This document shows, in pieces, positions 40,824-49,648 of a DNA stretch of 64,000 nucleotides. How positions within the stretch are numbered: position 1 is the stretch's first letter; the number at the start of each line of letters is the position of its first letter. The stretch covers positions 186,001 to 250,000 of the forward strand of contig JBEKUJ010000005.1 in NCBI GenBank assembly GCA_049515135.1, written 5' to 3'. The stretch is from Fen-1364 sp049515135. GTDB lineage: Bacteria > Spirochaetota > Spirochaetia > SZUA-6 > Fen-1364. The position numbers were made by a program, and so were the translations under genes. The notes below the pieces were generated by a model. It saw only the letters and a program-made list of their open reading frames with translations. It made no database searches and was not told where the DNA came from.

Positions 40824-41899
40824 AACGGGTAATACTCCATGGCCGTGTCGAACATCGCCACGATATTGGCTGGCGGCGTTCCCGCCTGGATCCAATGGGA
40901 GGGGCCCAGGATGTATCCTCCCTCTTTCCCCAGAACGTCGATGCGATCACGGACTTCGCCGGCAACCTCCTCGGGGCCTCCGAAGGGGAGGGTGGTCTGC
41001 ACGCTGATGCCGCCCTCGAAGCAGAGCCTGTGCCCCGCCGCGCGCTTCAAGGCGGCGGGGTCCATGTTGTCGGCGCTGAACTGCAGTGCCTGGAGCACGT
41101 CGACGCCCATGTCGATGAGCCCGTCGACTGCCTGCATGACCGACCCGTCGGTATGATAGATAACCTTGGCGCCGAAGTGGTGAATGGCCTCATTCAGACG
41201 CCGGTGATACGGCTTGAGAAGCCTTTCCCATTTCTCCAGGGGCATGAGCAGCCCGCGCTGGTCGCCGATATCGTCAGCGGTGAAGATGAGGTCAACCTGC
41301 CCCGGGGCCGCTTCCAGGACCCGTGTGAAGAACTGGATGTAGAACCGCGCCACCCGATCCATGATCCGGTGAACCAGCTCCTCTTCCGCCATCACGTCCA
41401 TCAGCATCTGCTCGAAGCCGCGCATATACCAGGAGGTCTCGAAGATGTTGCCGTTGCCCACCATGACGCACTTGTCGGTGCCCGCAAGGGCCGCGTCGAT
41501 CACCCCGGGGAGGCCATCGTAGTCGAACCAGTCAGGGTCGGGCCAGCGGTGGGCATCAAGGTCCGGGATGCCGCCCGAGGCCGCGAGGGGATAGTCTGCA
41601 ATCTCGTTGTAGCTGCCGGAGCCGTAGCTCACCACCCTGCGGCGCACCCCCCAGATGTCGGTGTCCGGAGGCAGGGGAGGGCCGATGTACCGCGGGCTCA
41701 CTTCAACGATGTCGATGATGGGGGTAAGATACTCCTCCACCGACAACCCCCTCTCCGCCGCCAGAAAATCAGCCAGCGCGTTCATGGCCGGCGGGTTGAT
41801 GCCGGCGCAGACCATGCCTACCGGTATCCTGTCTGTTGTGCGGTGCTGGAGCGCAAGAGCCACCCTCTCCCGGCCTGGAAGCGTTTCTTTGCGCGGCAT
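40811..41899 (-). CDS. uroporphyrinogen decarboxylase-family protein (methyltransferase-like)
   Basis: 362-residue member of the URO-D superfamily. It is not HemE: the HemE active-site RQAGR is absent and the sequence resembles the group that includes corrinoid methyltransferases and uncharacterised enzymes of anaerobes (FTADDIGDQRGLLMPLEKW, VIYHTDGSVMQAVDGLIDMG, ILGPSHWIQAGTPPANI). The His of HTDG may bind metal, but the Cys ligands of MtaA are not seen. Substrate unknown. It ends at a terminator and is divergent from the GNAT gene. Confidence 0.85.
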   Translation of the reverse strand: MPRKETLPGRERVALALQHRTTDRIPVGMVCAGINPPAMNALADFLAAERGLSVEEYLTPIIDIVEVSPRYIGPPLPPDTDIWGVRRRVVSYGSGSYNEIADYPLAASGGIPDLDAHRWPDPDWFDYDGLPGVIDAALAGTDKCVMVGNGNIFETSWYMRGFEQMLMDVMAEEELVHRIMDRVARFYIQFFTRVLEAAPGQVDLIFTADDIGDQRGLLMPLEKWERLLKPYHRRLNEAIHHFGAKVIYHTDGSVMQAVDGLIDMGVDVLQALQFSADNMDPAALKRAAGHRLCFEGGISVQTTLPFGGPEEVAGEVRDRIDVLGKEGGYILGPSHWIQAGTPPANIVAMFDTAMEYYPFRHG

Positions 41900-41974
41900 G
41901 GATGAGGATTGTAGCCAGTGCGCGGCAGGTCAACAAGCGTACGGCCTGGTGCCGATATTCAGAGTGACGGGCTT

Positions 41975-42727
41975 ATGCGCATGAAAGTCGCCTACGTGCG
42001 CCTTCTCTCGTCCCGGCGGGAAGACCTTGGGAGGGGCCAGGACCTTTACCGGCTGCGGGAGAGGCGGGGGGAGAAGATTGCCGCGGTTGATCCCGAGACC
42101 GAACGGCCCCTGGGGTGGATCTCCATCTATCCCGACAGGGACGCCGGTGGCGCTTTCTTTGCCCTGGCCGGCATCGAGGTTCTCCCCGCGTGGCGGGGAA
42201 TGGGGATCGGCACGGGGCTCGTGAATCAGGCCGGGGACTACATGCGCGAGCACAGGACATCGAGACTGAAGTTCGGAACCAGCCCGCTGCTGACGTGGAA
42301 TGCCGGCCTCTACATGAGGCACTTCGGGATGCGTTATTCGTGGAAGGAAGGAGTCAGGACCTCCGAGGGGAAGCCCTGGCCATACATTTCCTGCGAGTGG
42401 GACCTGGACGATCCTCTGGTGAAGCCGCCGGACCTCAGCCTGGACGAGCTGGGCGCCCGAAGCGCCGTTGACTGGACGGGGCTCGTCCCGGCGCCGCGCC
42501 GGGGGCTTGTCTATTCAGGTTCGCTCTTTCTGCCCCTGCCGGACCTGACCAACGATGACCTTGCGGACCTGGTGCAGCGCAGCCCGGAGTTCCTTTTCAC
42601 CATGAACCGGGTATTCCAGGAGCTGTTCCGTCACGGGTACCGCTTCGCGTGGTTCGATACCGTCCCCGTTTCCGGTACGCTTCAGCGCCAGTGCTTCTAT
42701 TTCATGGACAACCCCTTTGCCCTGTGA
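41975..42727 (+). CDS. GNAT-family N-acetyltransferase
   Basis: 250 residues. The acetyl-CoA loop is in LPAWRGMGIGTGLVNQAGDYM (pattern R-G-x-G-x-G), preceded by AFFALAGIEV. The N-terminal half is an ordinary GNAT domain; the second half (about 145-250) is a less usual extension ending PVSGTLQRQCFYFMDNPF. Start is set at the ATG 41975 just before MRMKVAYVRLL; another ATG is two codons later. Substrate unknown. Confidence 0.82.
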   Translation: MRMKVAYVRLLSSRREDLGRGQDLYRLRERRGEKIAAVDPETERPLGWISIYPDRDAGGAFFALAGIEVLPAWRGMGIGTGLVNQAGDYMREHRTSRLKFGTSPLLTWNAGLYMRHFGMRYSWKEGVRTSEGKPWPYISCEWDLDDPLVKPPDLSLDELGARSAVDWTGLVPAPRRGLVYSGSLFLPLPDLTNDDLADLVQRSPEFLFTMNRVFQELFRHGYRFAWFDTVPVSGTLQRQCFYFMDNPFAL

Positions 42728-42762
42728 TTGCACACGCCGGGAGAAATGGTTAGTATCCGTTC

Positions 42763-43032
42763 ATGGACAATACGCTCGCGGTGGAGCTCTCACGAAGCGA
42801 GAGGGAGCTTATGCTGAACATCCTCCACATCAGCCCGGATGTCGAGAAGAAACTCATTTCAACCAGGATTACCGGCAACAGATACCACATCGATTTTTCC
42901 GCCGCCGAGCTCCAGGGGATCATCAACGGACTGGCTTCCGAATCGAACCATACGGACGACCGCACCCTTGCGCGCGCCTATGACGAGCTGCGCGAGAGGC
43001 TGGAGAAGATCCTGGAAAAGGACACGCCGTAG
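42763..43032 (+). CDS. small hypothetical protein
   Basis: 89-residue acidic/basic mixed, probably helical protein. It begins with LSRSERELMLNILHISPDVEKKL and ends with a charged helix ARAYDELRERLEKILEKD. No motif, signal peptide or membrane helix. It is 14 bases from the endonuclease-like gene and has no recognisable strong ribosome site. Normal codon pattern and clean frame argue that it is real. Confidence 0.6.
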   Translation: MDNTLAVELSRSERELMLNILHISPDVEKKLISTRITGNRYHIDFSAAELQGIINGLASESNHTDDRTLARAYDELRERLEKILEKDTP

Positions 43033-43046
43033 CGCAGCTGCCTGCC

Positions 43047-43559
43047 ATGCAGAGCGACCCGCAAGCCGTCGTCTACCTTGCTCTGCTTACCCTGGTTGCC
43101 ATCCTTGCCCTGATCATCGTCGTCCTGGTCTGGCAATCCGAGCGCAGGCGCACCGGCTCCCGCATCGAGGAGCTTCTCAAAGACCGTGACAGAGACCTCC
43201 TCTCTGCCCGCAGGGAGAGCGTGGAGAAGGCCAGGAGCTCCCTCAAGGGACAGATCGCAGAGCAGATGGCGCCGCTCCTGCCGGGGTTCCTCTACCTGCC
43301 GGCCGACGCGAGGTTCCTGGGTGACCCGGTTGACTACATCGTCTTCGATGGGTACACGGGCGTCAGAGACGGGGGAGCTCTCGAAGAAGGGCTCGAGGTG
43401 GTCCTGCTGGAGGTCAAGCATGGCAAATCTGCCCTCTCGCCTTTCCAGCGCAGTATTGCGCGCTCGGTGGAGGAAGGGCGGGTGCGTTTCGAGGTGTGCA
43501 GGATCCTGGAGGACGGATCCATGACTCGTGAAACATGGCACCCGCGGCGGCGCTCATGA
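43047..43559 (+). CDS. membrane-anchored Holliday-junction-resolvase-like endonuclease
   Basis: 170 residues. An N-terminal membrane helix (LALLTLVAILALIIVVLVW) is followed by a charged coiled region and a PD-(D/E)xK-type nuclease core: PGFLYLPADARFLGDPVDYIVFDGYTG and VVLLEVKHGKSALSPFQRSI, in which the Asp and the E-x-K are the expected catalytic residues. This combination matches the family described as related to archaeal Holliday junction resolvases. The role of a membrane-bound nuclease is unclear. The stop overlaps the next gene by four bases. Confidence 0.85.
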   Translation: MQSDPQAVVYLALLTLVAILALIIVVLVWQSERRRTGSRIEELLKDRDRDLLSARRESVEKARSSLKGQIAEQMAPLLPGFLYLPADARFLGDPVDYIVFDGYTGVRDGGALEEGLEVVLLEVKHGKSALSPFQRSIARSVEEGRVRFEVCRILEDGSMTRETWHPRRRS

Positions 43560-44299
43560 AACTGAGAGTCCCCATCTTCGCGTTTGCCCTCTGTCTTGCC
43601 GGGGCAGCGGGGCAGGAGCTTTCCGCGCAAAGCCCCTCCCTCGGTTCCATGCGTCCGGGAAGGCAGATCAGCCTTGCCAAGGTCAAGGACACTTTCTTTT
43701 CCTATGTGCTGGGAATTGTTCTGACCGGCCTCGAGGTGGACCTCGACAATGCGCAGATGAGGGAAATCCTGACCGAGTTCCAGACGAAGCTCAAGTTTCC
43801 CTTCGACATGGTGACCCGGGTCATCCAGCACACTGAGCCCGATTCGGGGGAGCGCACAATCTCCCTCATCTTCAACGGTGACGTGTTCATTCCGATCCCC
43901 TATTCGTTCTTTGGCTACCACCCCGGCACCCTCAGATCCACCGAAACGCTCAGTTTCCGGGTCACCCGCTTTGCGTATACAGACCCCAAGGACCCGCAGG
44001 CATATACACCGGTGTACGATCTTTCCCTTTCGGACGGGAGCATTCTCCTTGACATTGATAGCTGGCTGGTCTACGTGCTTGGCAACCTCCTGGACAAGCT
44101 GGACGTCCGGCACGTCGTCTTTTTCAGCTATCAGGGCGCGTGGATCGGCCTCGTCGAGGGGAGAGGCAGGATCTGGAACCGGGACATGCGGGAGTATTTC
44201 GATTTCACCAACAACAGGATCGTCTATCCCGTGTCCGACAAGCTCGATGCGATGGGTAAGGGGTTCATCGCTGCCAGCCGGCCGCTGGCGGATCACTAG
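43556..44299 (+). CDS. secreted hypothetical protein
   Basis: 247-residue exported protein. A signal peptide (LRVPIFAFALCLAGAAG) precedes a mature domain with VKDTFFSYVLGIVLTGLEVDLDNAQMREIL, and a series of strands (ISLIFNGDVFIPIPYSFFGYHPG, ILLDIDSWLVYVLGNLLDKLDV). It does not match a family I know. Its ATG overlaps the endonuclease-like gene stop by four bases. Cell-envelope location is likely. Confidence 0.7.
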   Translation: MKLRVPIFAFALCLAGAAGQELSAQSPSLGSMRPGRQISLAKVKDTFFSYVLGIVLTGLEVDLDNAQMREILTEFQTKLKFPFDMVTRVIQHTEPDSGERTISLIFNGDVFIPIPYSFFGYHPGTLRSTETLSFRVTRFAYTDPKDPQAYTPVYDLSLSDGSILLDIDSWLVYVLGNLLDKLDVRHVVFFSYQGAWIGLVEGRGRIWNRDMREYFDFTNNRIVYPVSDKLDAMGKGFIAASRPLADH

Positions 44300-44358
44300 C
44301 GCGCCCTTCCGGTCTTGATCCGAAACGGTCTCCGGGCGTACCCTTCCAGCGGGAGGGG

Positions 44359-45126
44359 ATGGTGAGCGTGGTTATTGCCTGCGCGCAGCTTGCGTGCGCT
44401 CCCGGTGATATTCCCCGAAATACTGCCCGCATGACCGAGATGACGGCCCAGGCGGCGCGCATGGGCGCCCGCGTGCTCGTTTTTCCCGAGCTCTGCCTCA
44501 GCGGATATCTTGCCCCCTCTGCGGCCATGCGCCTGGCAATCCCCGCGGACGGCCCGGATATATCGAAGCTTCGCGCCGCGGCAAAGGAGACCGGGGTCGC
44601 CCTGTGCTTTGGCTTTCCAGAGCGCGCTCCGGACGGGCTGTACAACAGCATGGCATTCCTTGACAGGAGCGGAGCGCCGCCGATTGTCTACAGGAAGATC
44701 CATCTCTGGGTGACGGAGAGAGGCTGGGCCGCGGAAGGAAAGCAGCTCGTGTCCTTCGGCATGGATGGACTGCGCTGCGGCATGTGGATCTGCTATGACT
44801 GCCGGTTCCCCGAGGCGGCGCGCGCCCTCGCGCTGGGCGGCGTCAGGCTTGCGTTCGTCGGCTCCGCCTGGTTTGGCCCGGCAGCGGAGTGGGAGCTGGC
44901 GGCGAGGGCGCGCGCGCTGGACAACGGAATCTTTGTGGCCGCAGCTGCCGTCCAGGGCAGGTTCGGGGACGCTGCGTTCCACGGGGCAAGCCTCGTGGTG
45001 GACCCGCACGGCTTGCCGGGCAGGGATACACGGTGCGCAGCGAGGTCAGGGACTGCGACATTGCGGCGCTCCGCGGGGACGAGCTTCTCATCGTCGAGAT
45101 CAAGAAGACCCTTAACCTTGCCGTGA
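44359..45126 (+). CDS. carbon-nitrogen hydrolase (nitrilase family), 3' end replaced out of frame
   Basis: Residues 1-217 are a nitrilase-superfamily amidase with a complete triad: FPELCLSGY (Glu), VYRKIHLWV (Lys) and MWICYDCRFPEAAR (Cys). The family sequence stops at LVVDPHG (residues 212-218), where about 40 C-terminal residues should follow. Instead the frame reads a Ser/Arg-rich nonsense tail that is the DUF2161 gene in another frame. So the gene has lost its 3' end at about 45010-45022. The ATG at 44359 touches GGGAGGGG; GTG codons at 44362 and 44368 are possible starts. Activity of the truncated product is doubtful. Confidence 0.72.
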   Translation: MVSVVIACAQLACAPGDIPRNTARMTEMTAQAARMGARVLVFPELCLSGYLAPSAAMRLAIPADGPDISKLRAAAKETGVALCFGFPERAPDGLYNSMAFLDRSGAPPIVYRKIHLWVTERGWAAEGKQLVSFGMDGLRCGMWICYDCRFPEAARALALGGVRLAFVGSAWFGPAAEWELAARARALDNGIFVAAAAVQGRFGDAAFHGASLVVDPHGLPGRDTRCAARSGTATLRRSAGTSFSSSRSRRPLTLP

Positions 45127-45665
45127 TAGTCCAGGCCGTGCAGCGCCAGCGGATGACGGATACTGTGTACGTCGCAATCCCACGGCCTCCCAGCAAATGG
45201 AAATGGTGGAGGGAGAGTCGCGGTGTCTTCCATCTTCTGCGGCGGCTGGAGCTCGGTCTCATCCTGGTGTCTCCTTCCAACGGCGCGCCCCCGGTGGATG
45301 TGGTGTTCCAACCCAGGCCGCTTGCGCGCAGAAGGCGGGCGCCATCCCGCCGCGCCGTGCTTGCCGAGATCTCGGGAAGGACCTCGGACCTCAACACCGC
45401 GGGAAGCTCCCGGAGGAAGCTCGTCACCGCGTACCGCGAAAGCGCAATCCGCATTGCCTGCTGCCTCATGTCCCGCGGCGGGATGGCGCCCGCGCAGCTT
45501 CGCGCTCTGGGCACGGGGCCCAAGACGCAATCCATCCTCCACTACAATCCGTATGGTTGGTTCACACGGGTCCGCAAGGGCGTGTACGCGCTGAGCGCTC
45601 GCGGCAGGCGCGAGCTCAAGGAGTACCCGCAGCTCACCGCGCATTACCTGTCTCTCATGGATTGA
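45021..45665 (+). pseudogene. DUF2161 (PD-(D/E)xK-like) protein, 5' end lost
   Basis: The frame reads GYTVRSEVRDCDIAALRGDELLIVEIKKTLNLAVIVQAVQRQRMTDTVYVAIPRP, recognisable as the N-terminal core of DUF2161 proteins with their CD and VEIKK nuclease-like positions (only pieces quoted). The C terminus, WFTRVRKGVYALSARGRRELKEYP, is also typical and the stop is normal. About 15 residues and the start codon are missing; the sequence joins directly to the truncated nitrilase gene. Translation could only restart at a GTG at 45033. The open length suggests recent damage or an assembly collapse. Confidence 0.65.
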
Positions 45666-45710
45666 TTCCGCCCCGGTTTCGGCGGTATGCTTCCAGCAAG
45701 GGGGGACACC

Positions 45711-46001
45711 GTGGCTTTTCAACACGTGGAGGGGACTGACAAGGGAAAGATCCTTGTCTATTCCCTCAGCACCTGCATGTGGTGCCGCATGGCGAAAAAC
45801 CTCCTGAAAGATCTCGGGGTCAGCTACGAGTACGTCGACGTTGATCTTCTGCCCGTGGAGGAAAAGGATGCCGTCAAGAAGGAGATCCGCACGTGGAACC
45901 CCGACGGCTCCTACCCCACAATCGTCATAAACGACAAGGACTGCGTGTCGGGCTTCGATGAGACGGAAATCAAGGAGAAGATCGGAGTGAAGGGCGGATG
46001 A
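45711..46001 (+). CDS. glutaredoxin-like protein
   Basis: 96-residue thioredoxin-fold protein with the active site STCMWCRMAKNLL (CxxC), DVDLLP and SYPTIVINDKDCVSGFD, where the GG of classical glutaredoxin is replaced by SG. GTG start with AAGGGGGG five bases ahead. It overlaps the next FTR-like gene by four bases, so the two are one unit: the FTR-like protein probably reduces this glutaredoxin using ferredoxin. Confidence 0.9.
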   Translation: MAFQHVEGTDKGKILVYSLSTCMWCRMAKNLLKDLGVSYEYVDVDLLPVEEKDAVKKEIRTWNPDGSYPTIVINDKDCVSGFDETEIKEKIGVKGG

Positions 46002-46594
46002 GCACGGGAGAGCAAAACCCCGTCATCACTCCCCAGCAGGTGCAGCAGCTCTTCGAGCGCCTCACGAAGGAGGCGGAGAGCGCCGGTTATCACCTGAACC
46101 CGGACGTTGATTTCACCAAAGGGCTGGTTGAGGGGCTCCTGGTGAACGAGGCGCGCTACGGTTACTGGGCGTGCCCGTGCAGGCTCGCTTCCGGCTCCAA
46201 GGAGCAGGACCTCGACATCATCTGTCCGTGCGACTACCGGGACCCTGACCTCGACCAATACGACACCTGCTACTGCGCCCTGTACGTTTCCCAGGACGTG
46301 GTGGAGGGAAAGAAAAAGGCGACCAGGATTCCCGAGCGCAGACCCGAGGGGCCCAGACCCGAGGCGCGCAGGCCCGGAGGCCAAAAGCCCCAGGGCGCAA
46401 CTGCATCCGCAGACCGCGGGGCTGGCGGCGCGGGAAGCGCGGAGCCCTCCGCGGCTGGCGCTGGCCTGCGGGAGGCGCTGGGGTTCCCGGTCTGGCGCTG
46501 TCGGGTCTGCGGCTACCTGTGCGCCCGGGACCAGCCCCCGGCGGTCTGCCCTATCTGCAGGGCCAAGAAAGAGCGCTTCGAGCGGTTCCTCTGA
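45998..46594 (+). CDS. ferredoxin-thioredoxin reductase catalytic-like domain fused to rubredoxin
   Basis: 198 residues. The first 110 residues are an FTR catalytic-type domain with the cysteines in YGYWACPCRLASG, DIICPCDYRDPDL and YDTCYCALYV, enough for a [4Fe-4S] cluster and redox-active disulfide. A Pro/Ala/Gly-rich linker (about 113-155) joins a small rubredoxin-like domain, WRCRVCGYLCARDQPPAVCPICRAKKERF, with two CxxC pairs. It probably moves electrons from reduced ferredoxin or rubredoxin chemistry to the adjacent glutaredoxin. It supports an anaerobic thiol-reducing route not dependent on NADPH. Confidence 0.88.
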   Translation: MSTGEQNPVITPQQVQQLFERLTKEAESAGYHLNPDVDFTKGLVEGLLVNEARYGYWACPCRLASGSKEQDLDIICPCDYRDPDLDQYDTCYCALYVSQDVVEGKKKATRIPERRPEGPRPEARRPGGQKPQGATASADRGAGGAGSAEPSAAGAGLREALGFPVWRCRVCGYLCARDQPPAVCPICRAKKERFERFL

Positions 46595-46604
46595 GAGCTG
46601 CCAT

Positions 46605-47840
46605 TCACGGCGCAGCAAGGGACGGCAGATCCACCGGTGTTCCCTGGTCCTGCGAGATAAGGCCGGCGACCCGTCTTTGCGCCGCGCCAAGTGAGCCGGA
46701 CCCCGCCATGCTCACCAGCTCCTGGAACCGTGTCTTGTCCGAGAGGCGAGAGAGAAAAGGGAAGGACTGGCGCAGGACCCAATAGCCCCATCCAGGATCC
46801 AGCTTGAAGCTCGGGGTTCGCGAGCTTCCTCGGGTTCCGCTCTCGAGGCTTCGAAGCCGGCGGTATTCCCTGTCGATCTCCGCGCTCACGCCACGACCCG
46901 CAATCCTGCGTACCACGTCCATGCGGACCAGCTCCATCTTCCTGTCCAGGTTGGTGCCGCTCCTGAAGCTGACCGGAACCGGGATGGAGACCAGGATCTC
47001 TCCGTCCTGCGTGAATCCGGTCATCCCTTCGGTATGGTAGCCCTTTTCCAGAGGGAGCACCGGTGCGGCCCGCGGCGAAACTCTCAGGCTCCTGTACCGC
47101 GCAAGCTGCTCGGCAACCCGGCGCACCTCTTCCTGGAGACCGGGGTGGCCCGGCTGTTCTGCGAGCCGGCGTTCGAGATCAGGCAGAAGCTCATTCTCCA
47201 TGTAGTGGACGGCCTGCGAGAGGGGGAGGCGCATGGAAGGCGACGTGTATGTCACCTCTTCCCCCTCCTCGATCCCGTACGGAGGCTTCTGTGGCCTGAG
47301 CCGTATCATCACCGGGAAGAGGGAGAGGAGGATCCGCTGCAGGAAACGCGGGTAGCCCTCGATGTCCAGGGGAGGATAGCGATCGTCCTCACCCATGTAC
47401 TTGCGGATGGAAGTGACGAGGGTCCGGGAAAGGATCCGCCTGCTGCGTTCACTGATCTCCAGTGGCTCCAGGAATGCGTCGCCGCCCTGGACAAGGAACT
47501 CCTCGAAAAGCCTCTTCACCTCGATAAAGGAGGCGCTCTCCTGGACGACTCCTTCCTGATCACGCGAGATGTTCTGCGACGTCAGGCCGTCCACCAGGCG
47601 GATTGCCATCGAGGCCCGTCTGCCGATTGCCGCAGCCAGCTCCTCGAAGCCTGCCCCGGCCCCAGGCCTGGCGGCTCTTTTCATCAGGGCAAGGCACAGG
47701 CGCAGCTTCACGCCGGCCAGGGTCAGGGTGAGATCGATGTCCTTGAGCCCAGAGAGCCGGGAGTCCAAGGCCTCCACCAGGCCCTCCAACCTGCCTTCCT
47801 CAGCGAGAAGCTCCTGGGCCTGATGCGCAAGGTCGCTCAC
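46605..47840 (-). CDS. hypothetical protein
   Basis: 411-residue soluble protein. I do not recognise it. The N-terminal 90 residues are helical; a middle region has YPRFLQRILLSLFPVMIRLRPQKPPYGIEEGEE; the C-terminal third has GWGYWVLRQSFPFLSRLSDKTRF and a Gly-rich part. No metal or nucleotide motif and no signal peptide. It lies convergent to the FTR-like gene (ten-base gap) and 12 bases downstream of the DinB gene stop on the same strand. Confidence 0.68.
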   Translation of the reverse strand: MSDLAHQAQELLAEEGRLEGLVEALDSRLSGLKDIDLTLTLAGVKLRLCLALMKRAARPGAGAGFEELAAAIGRRASMAIRLVDGLTSQNISRDQEGVVQESASFIEVKRLFEEFLVQGGDAFLEPLEISERSRRILSRTLVTSIRKYMGEDDRYPPLDIEGYPRFLQRILLSLFPVMIRLRPQKPPYGIEEGEEVTYTSPSMRLPLSQAVHYMENELLPDLERRLAEQPGHPGLQEEVRRVAEQLARYRSLRVSPRAAPVLPLEKGYHTEGMTGFTQDGEILVSIPVPVSFRSGTNLDRKMELVRMDVVRRIAGRGVSAEIDREYRRLRSLESGTRGSSRTPSFKLDPGWGYWVLRQSFPFLSRLSDKTRFQELVSMAGSGSLGAAQRRVAGLISQDQGTPVDLPSLAAP

Positions 47841-47852
47841 GGGGCAAGTATA

Positions 47853-48332
47853 TTACTTTCCGGGCCAGGCCTTCAGGGCTCTGCGGACGTCGACGAGCTG
47901 GCCGAGATGGTAGGAATTGTGATCCACGACCAGAAGAGCCTCGCGGAGCAGGGTCTGGCCGTCGCCGTGGGGGATCGGCGCAAGAAGGTCGTTCTTTGGA
48001 TCCTGCACCAGCTTGATGACGGCCTCACGGTCTGAGCGGAACTTCTTCACCGTTTCATCCCAACCCGAGTCGGCAACGGGTGCCGCCGTGCCGGGCCAGT
48101 AGCCTTGCGGCCATTCGGGAGACTTGTGCGCGGGATCTCTCACGAACTCCAGGATGTCCCACTGCGCCATCCAGAGATGGTACAGGATGTGCCACGCCGT
48201 GTGGGGAAGTCCCGCAACGCTGCGGCCGGCGAGCTCCACCGGGAAGCCGTCCACGGCTTTTTCGAATGGAACGTGCGCTCCACGGCCTCTGAGCGAGTCC
48301 GCAAGCTGGTCGCGAAGCTTTCCTTCGTCCAT
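47853..48332 (-). CDS. DinB-like (damage-inducible/metal-binding) protein
   Basis: 159-residue four-helix DinB-family protein. The metal-binding His residues are visible: PHTAWHILYHLWMAQWD near residue 45 and VDHNSYHLGQLVDVRRAL at the end (HxxxH). The ATG at 48332 has AGGAGG seven bases upstream; the longer frame is unsupported. DinB-like proteins often act as thiol-dependent metal enzymes. It is divergent from the MFS gene. Confidence 0.86.
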   Translation of the reverse strand: MDEGKLRDQLADSLRGRGAHVPFEKAVDGFPVELAGRSVAGLPHTAWHILYHLWMAQWDILEFVRDPAHKSPEWPQGYWPGTAAPVADSGWDETVKKFRSDREAVIKLVQDPKNDLLAPIPHGDGQTLLREALLVVDHNSYHLGQLVDVRRALKAWPGK

Positions 48333-48408
48333 GGCGTTTCCTCCTATCCCCTTCAATGTACTGCATCTGCTGTTCCAAGGCGCCCATTTCCTACTATAGT
48401 GAGGTCGA

Positions 48409-49647
48409 ATGGAACGCAAGGACATCGCCGGACCGCGGCCGCTCAGGACTTTCGCGGCTCTCGCATATCCCAACTACCGTCTCTGGTTTGTCGGGCAGAT
48501 GACCTCCCTTTTCGGGACCTGGATGCAGACCACGGCGCAAGGCTACCTTGTCTACGAGCTCACACACTCGGAGGCGTACCTGGGCTACGTTGGGTTCGCT
48601 TCGGGGGTCGCCACATGGGCGTTCACTCTCTACGGTGGCGCAGTTGCCGACAGGATGCCGCGGCGCAACCTCCTTGTGGTGACGCAGACCTTCGCCATGC
48701 TCCTGGCGTTCGTTTTGTCCCTTCTCACCTTCCTGCGCATCGTTGCCCCCTGGCACATCGTTGTCCTTGCGTTCTTCCTCGGCGTGGTAAATGCGTTCGA
48801 CGCACCCGCCCGGCAGTCCTTCGTGCTGGAGATGGTGGACCGTCCCGTGCTTACCAACGCAATTGCGCTGAACTCCATGATGTTCAACACGGCCACGGCC
48901 ATCGGACCGATGGTCGGCGGGCTCACATACTGGCTTTTCGGACCGGCCTGGTGCTTCGCCATCAACGGCCTTTCCTTCCTGGCCGTCATTGCCGCGCTCC
49001 TGGCCATGCGCCTTGCACCGTGGACACCGCCGGCCCGCAGGGGATCCACCTTCGGAGAGATCAGGGAAGGGTTCCGCGCCGTTGTTGCGGAGCGTCGGAT
49101 CCTTGCCATCATCTGCCTGATGGCATCGATAAGCCTTTTCGGCATGTCGTTCGCAACCCTCGTCCCCGCCTGGGCGGTCCAGATCCTTCACGGGGACTCA
49201 CGCATCAACGGCTTCCTCCAGTCTGCCCGCGGCATTGGGGCGCTGGGATCCGCGCTGTGGATCGCATCGATCGCCCATCGCCGCAGGAAAGGGCGGACCA
49301 TAACGTTGGCCAGCTTCCTGTTCCCCGTGATGCTCTTCCTTTTTTCCCTGACCCGCGTCCTTCCCCTGTCCCTCCTTGCCATCCTTGGCGTGGGGGCCGC
49401 GAACATCATGGTGAACAACCTGGCGAACGCGCTGGTGCAGACCCTGACCCCGGATGCCGTGCGCGGCCGGGTCATGAGCATCTACATGCTGGCCTTCTTC
49501 GGCTTCATGCCGGTGGGAGCGCTGCTTGCAGGGTCTATCGCGACGGTCATCGGGGTTCCGACCACAATCGTGATCGGCGCCTCGGGCACGCTCCTGTGTG
49601 CCCTGGCCGTGGCGCTCCTCGTGCCCTCGGTGCGAAGGCTGGACTAG
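48409..49647 (+). CDS. MFS transporter (enterobactin-exporter-like group)
   Basis: 412-residue transporter with twelve hydrophobic segments. The loop between helices 2 and 3, GGAVADRMPRRNLLVVTQ, is the MFS motif A, and VVNAFDAPARQSFVLEMVDRPVLTNAIALNS is characteristic of the group related to EntS exporters. Likely exports a small molecule. It starts 76 bases from the divergent DinB gene; a small membrane-protein gene follows immediately. Confidence 0.9.
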   Translation: MERKDIAGPRPLRTFAALAYPNYRLWFVGQMTSLFGTWMQTTAQGYLVYELTHSEAYLGYVGFASGVATWAFTLYGGAVADRMPRRNLLVVTQTFAMLLAFVLSLLTFLRIVAPWHIVVLAFFLGVVNAFDAPARQSFVLEMVDRPVLTNAIALNSMMFNTATAIGPMVGGLTYWLFGPAWCFAINGLSFLAVIAALLAMRLAPWTPPARRGSTFGEIREGFRAVVAERRILAIICLMASISLFGMSFATLVPAWAVQILHGDSRINGFLQSARGIGALGSALWIASIAHRRRKGRTITLASFLFPVMLFLFSLTRVLPLSLLAILGVGAANIMVNNLANALVQTLTPDAVRGRVMSIYMLAFFGFMPVGALLAGSIATVIGVPTTIVIGASGTLLCALAVALLVPSVRRLD

Positions 49648-49648
49648 G

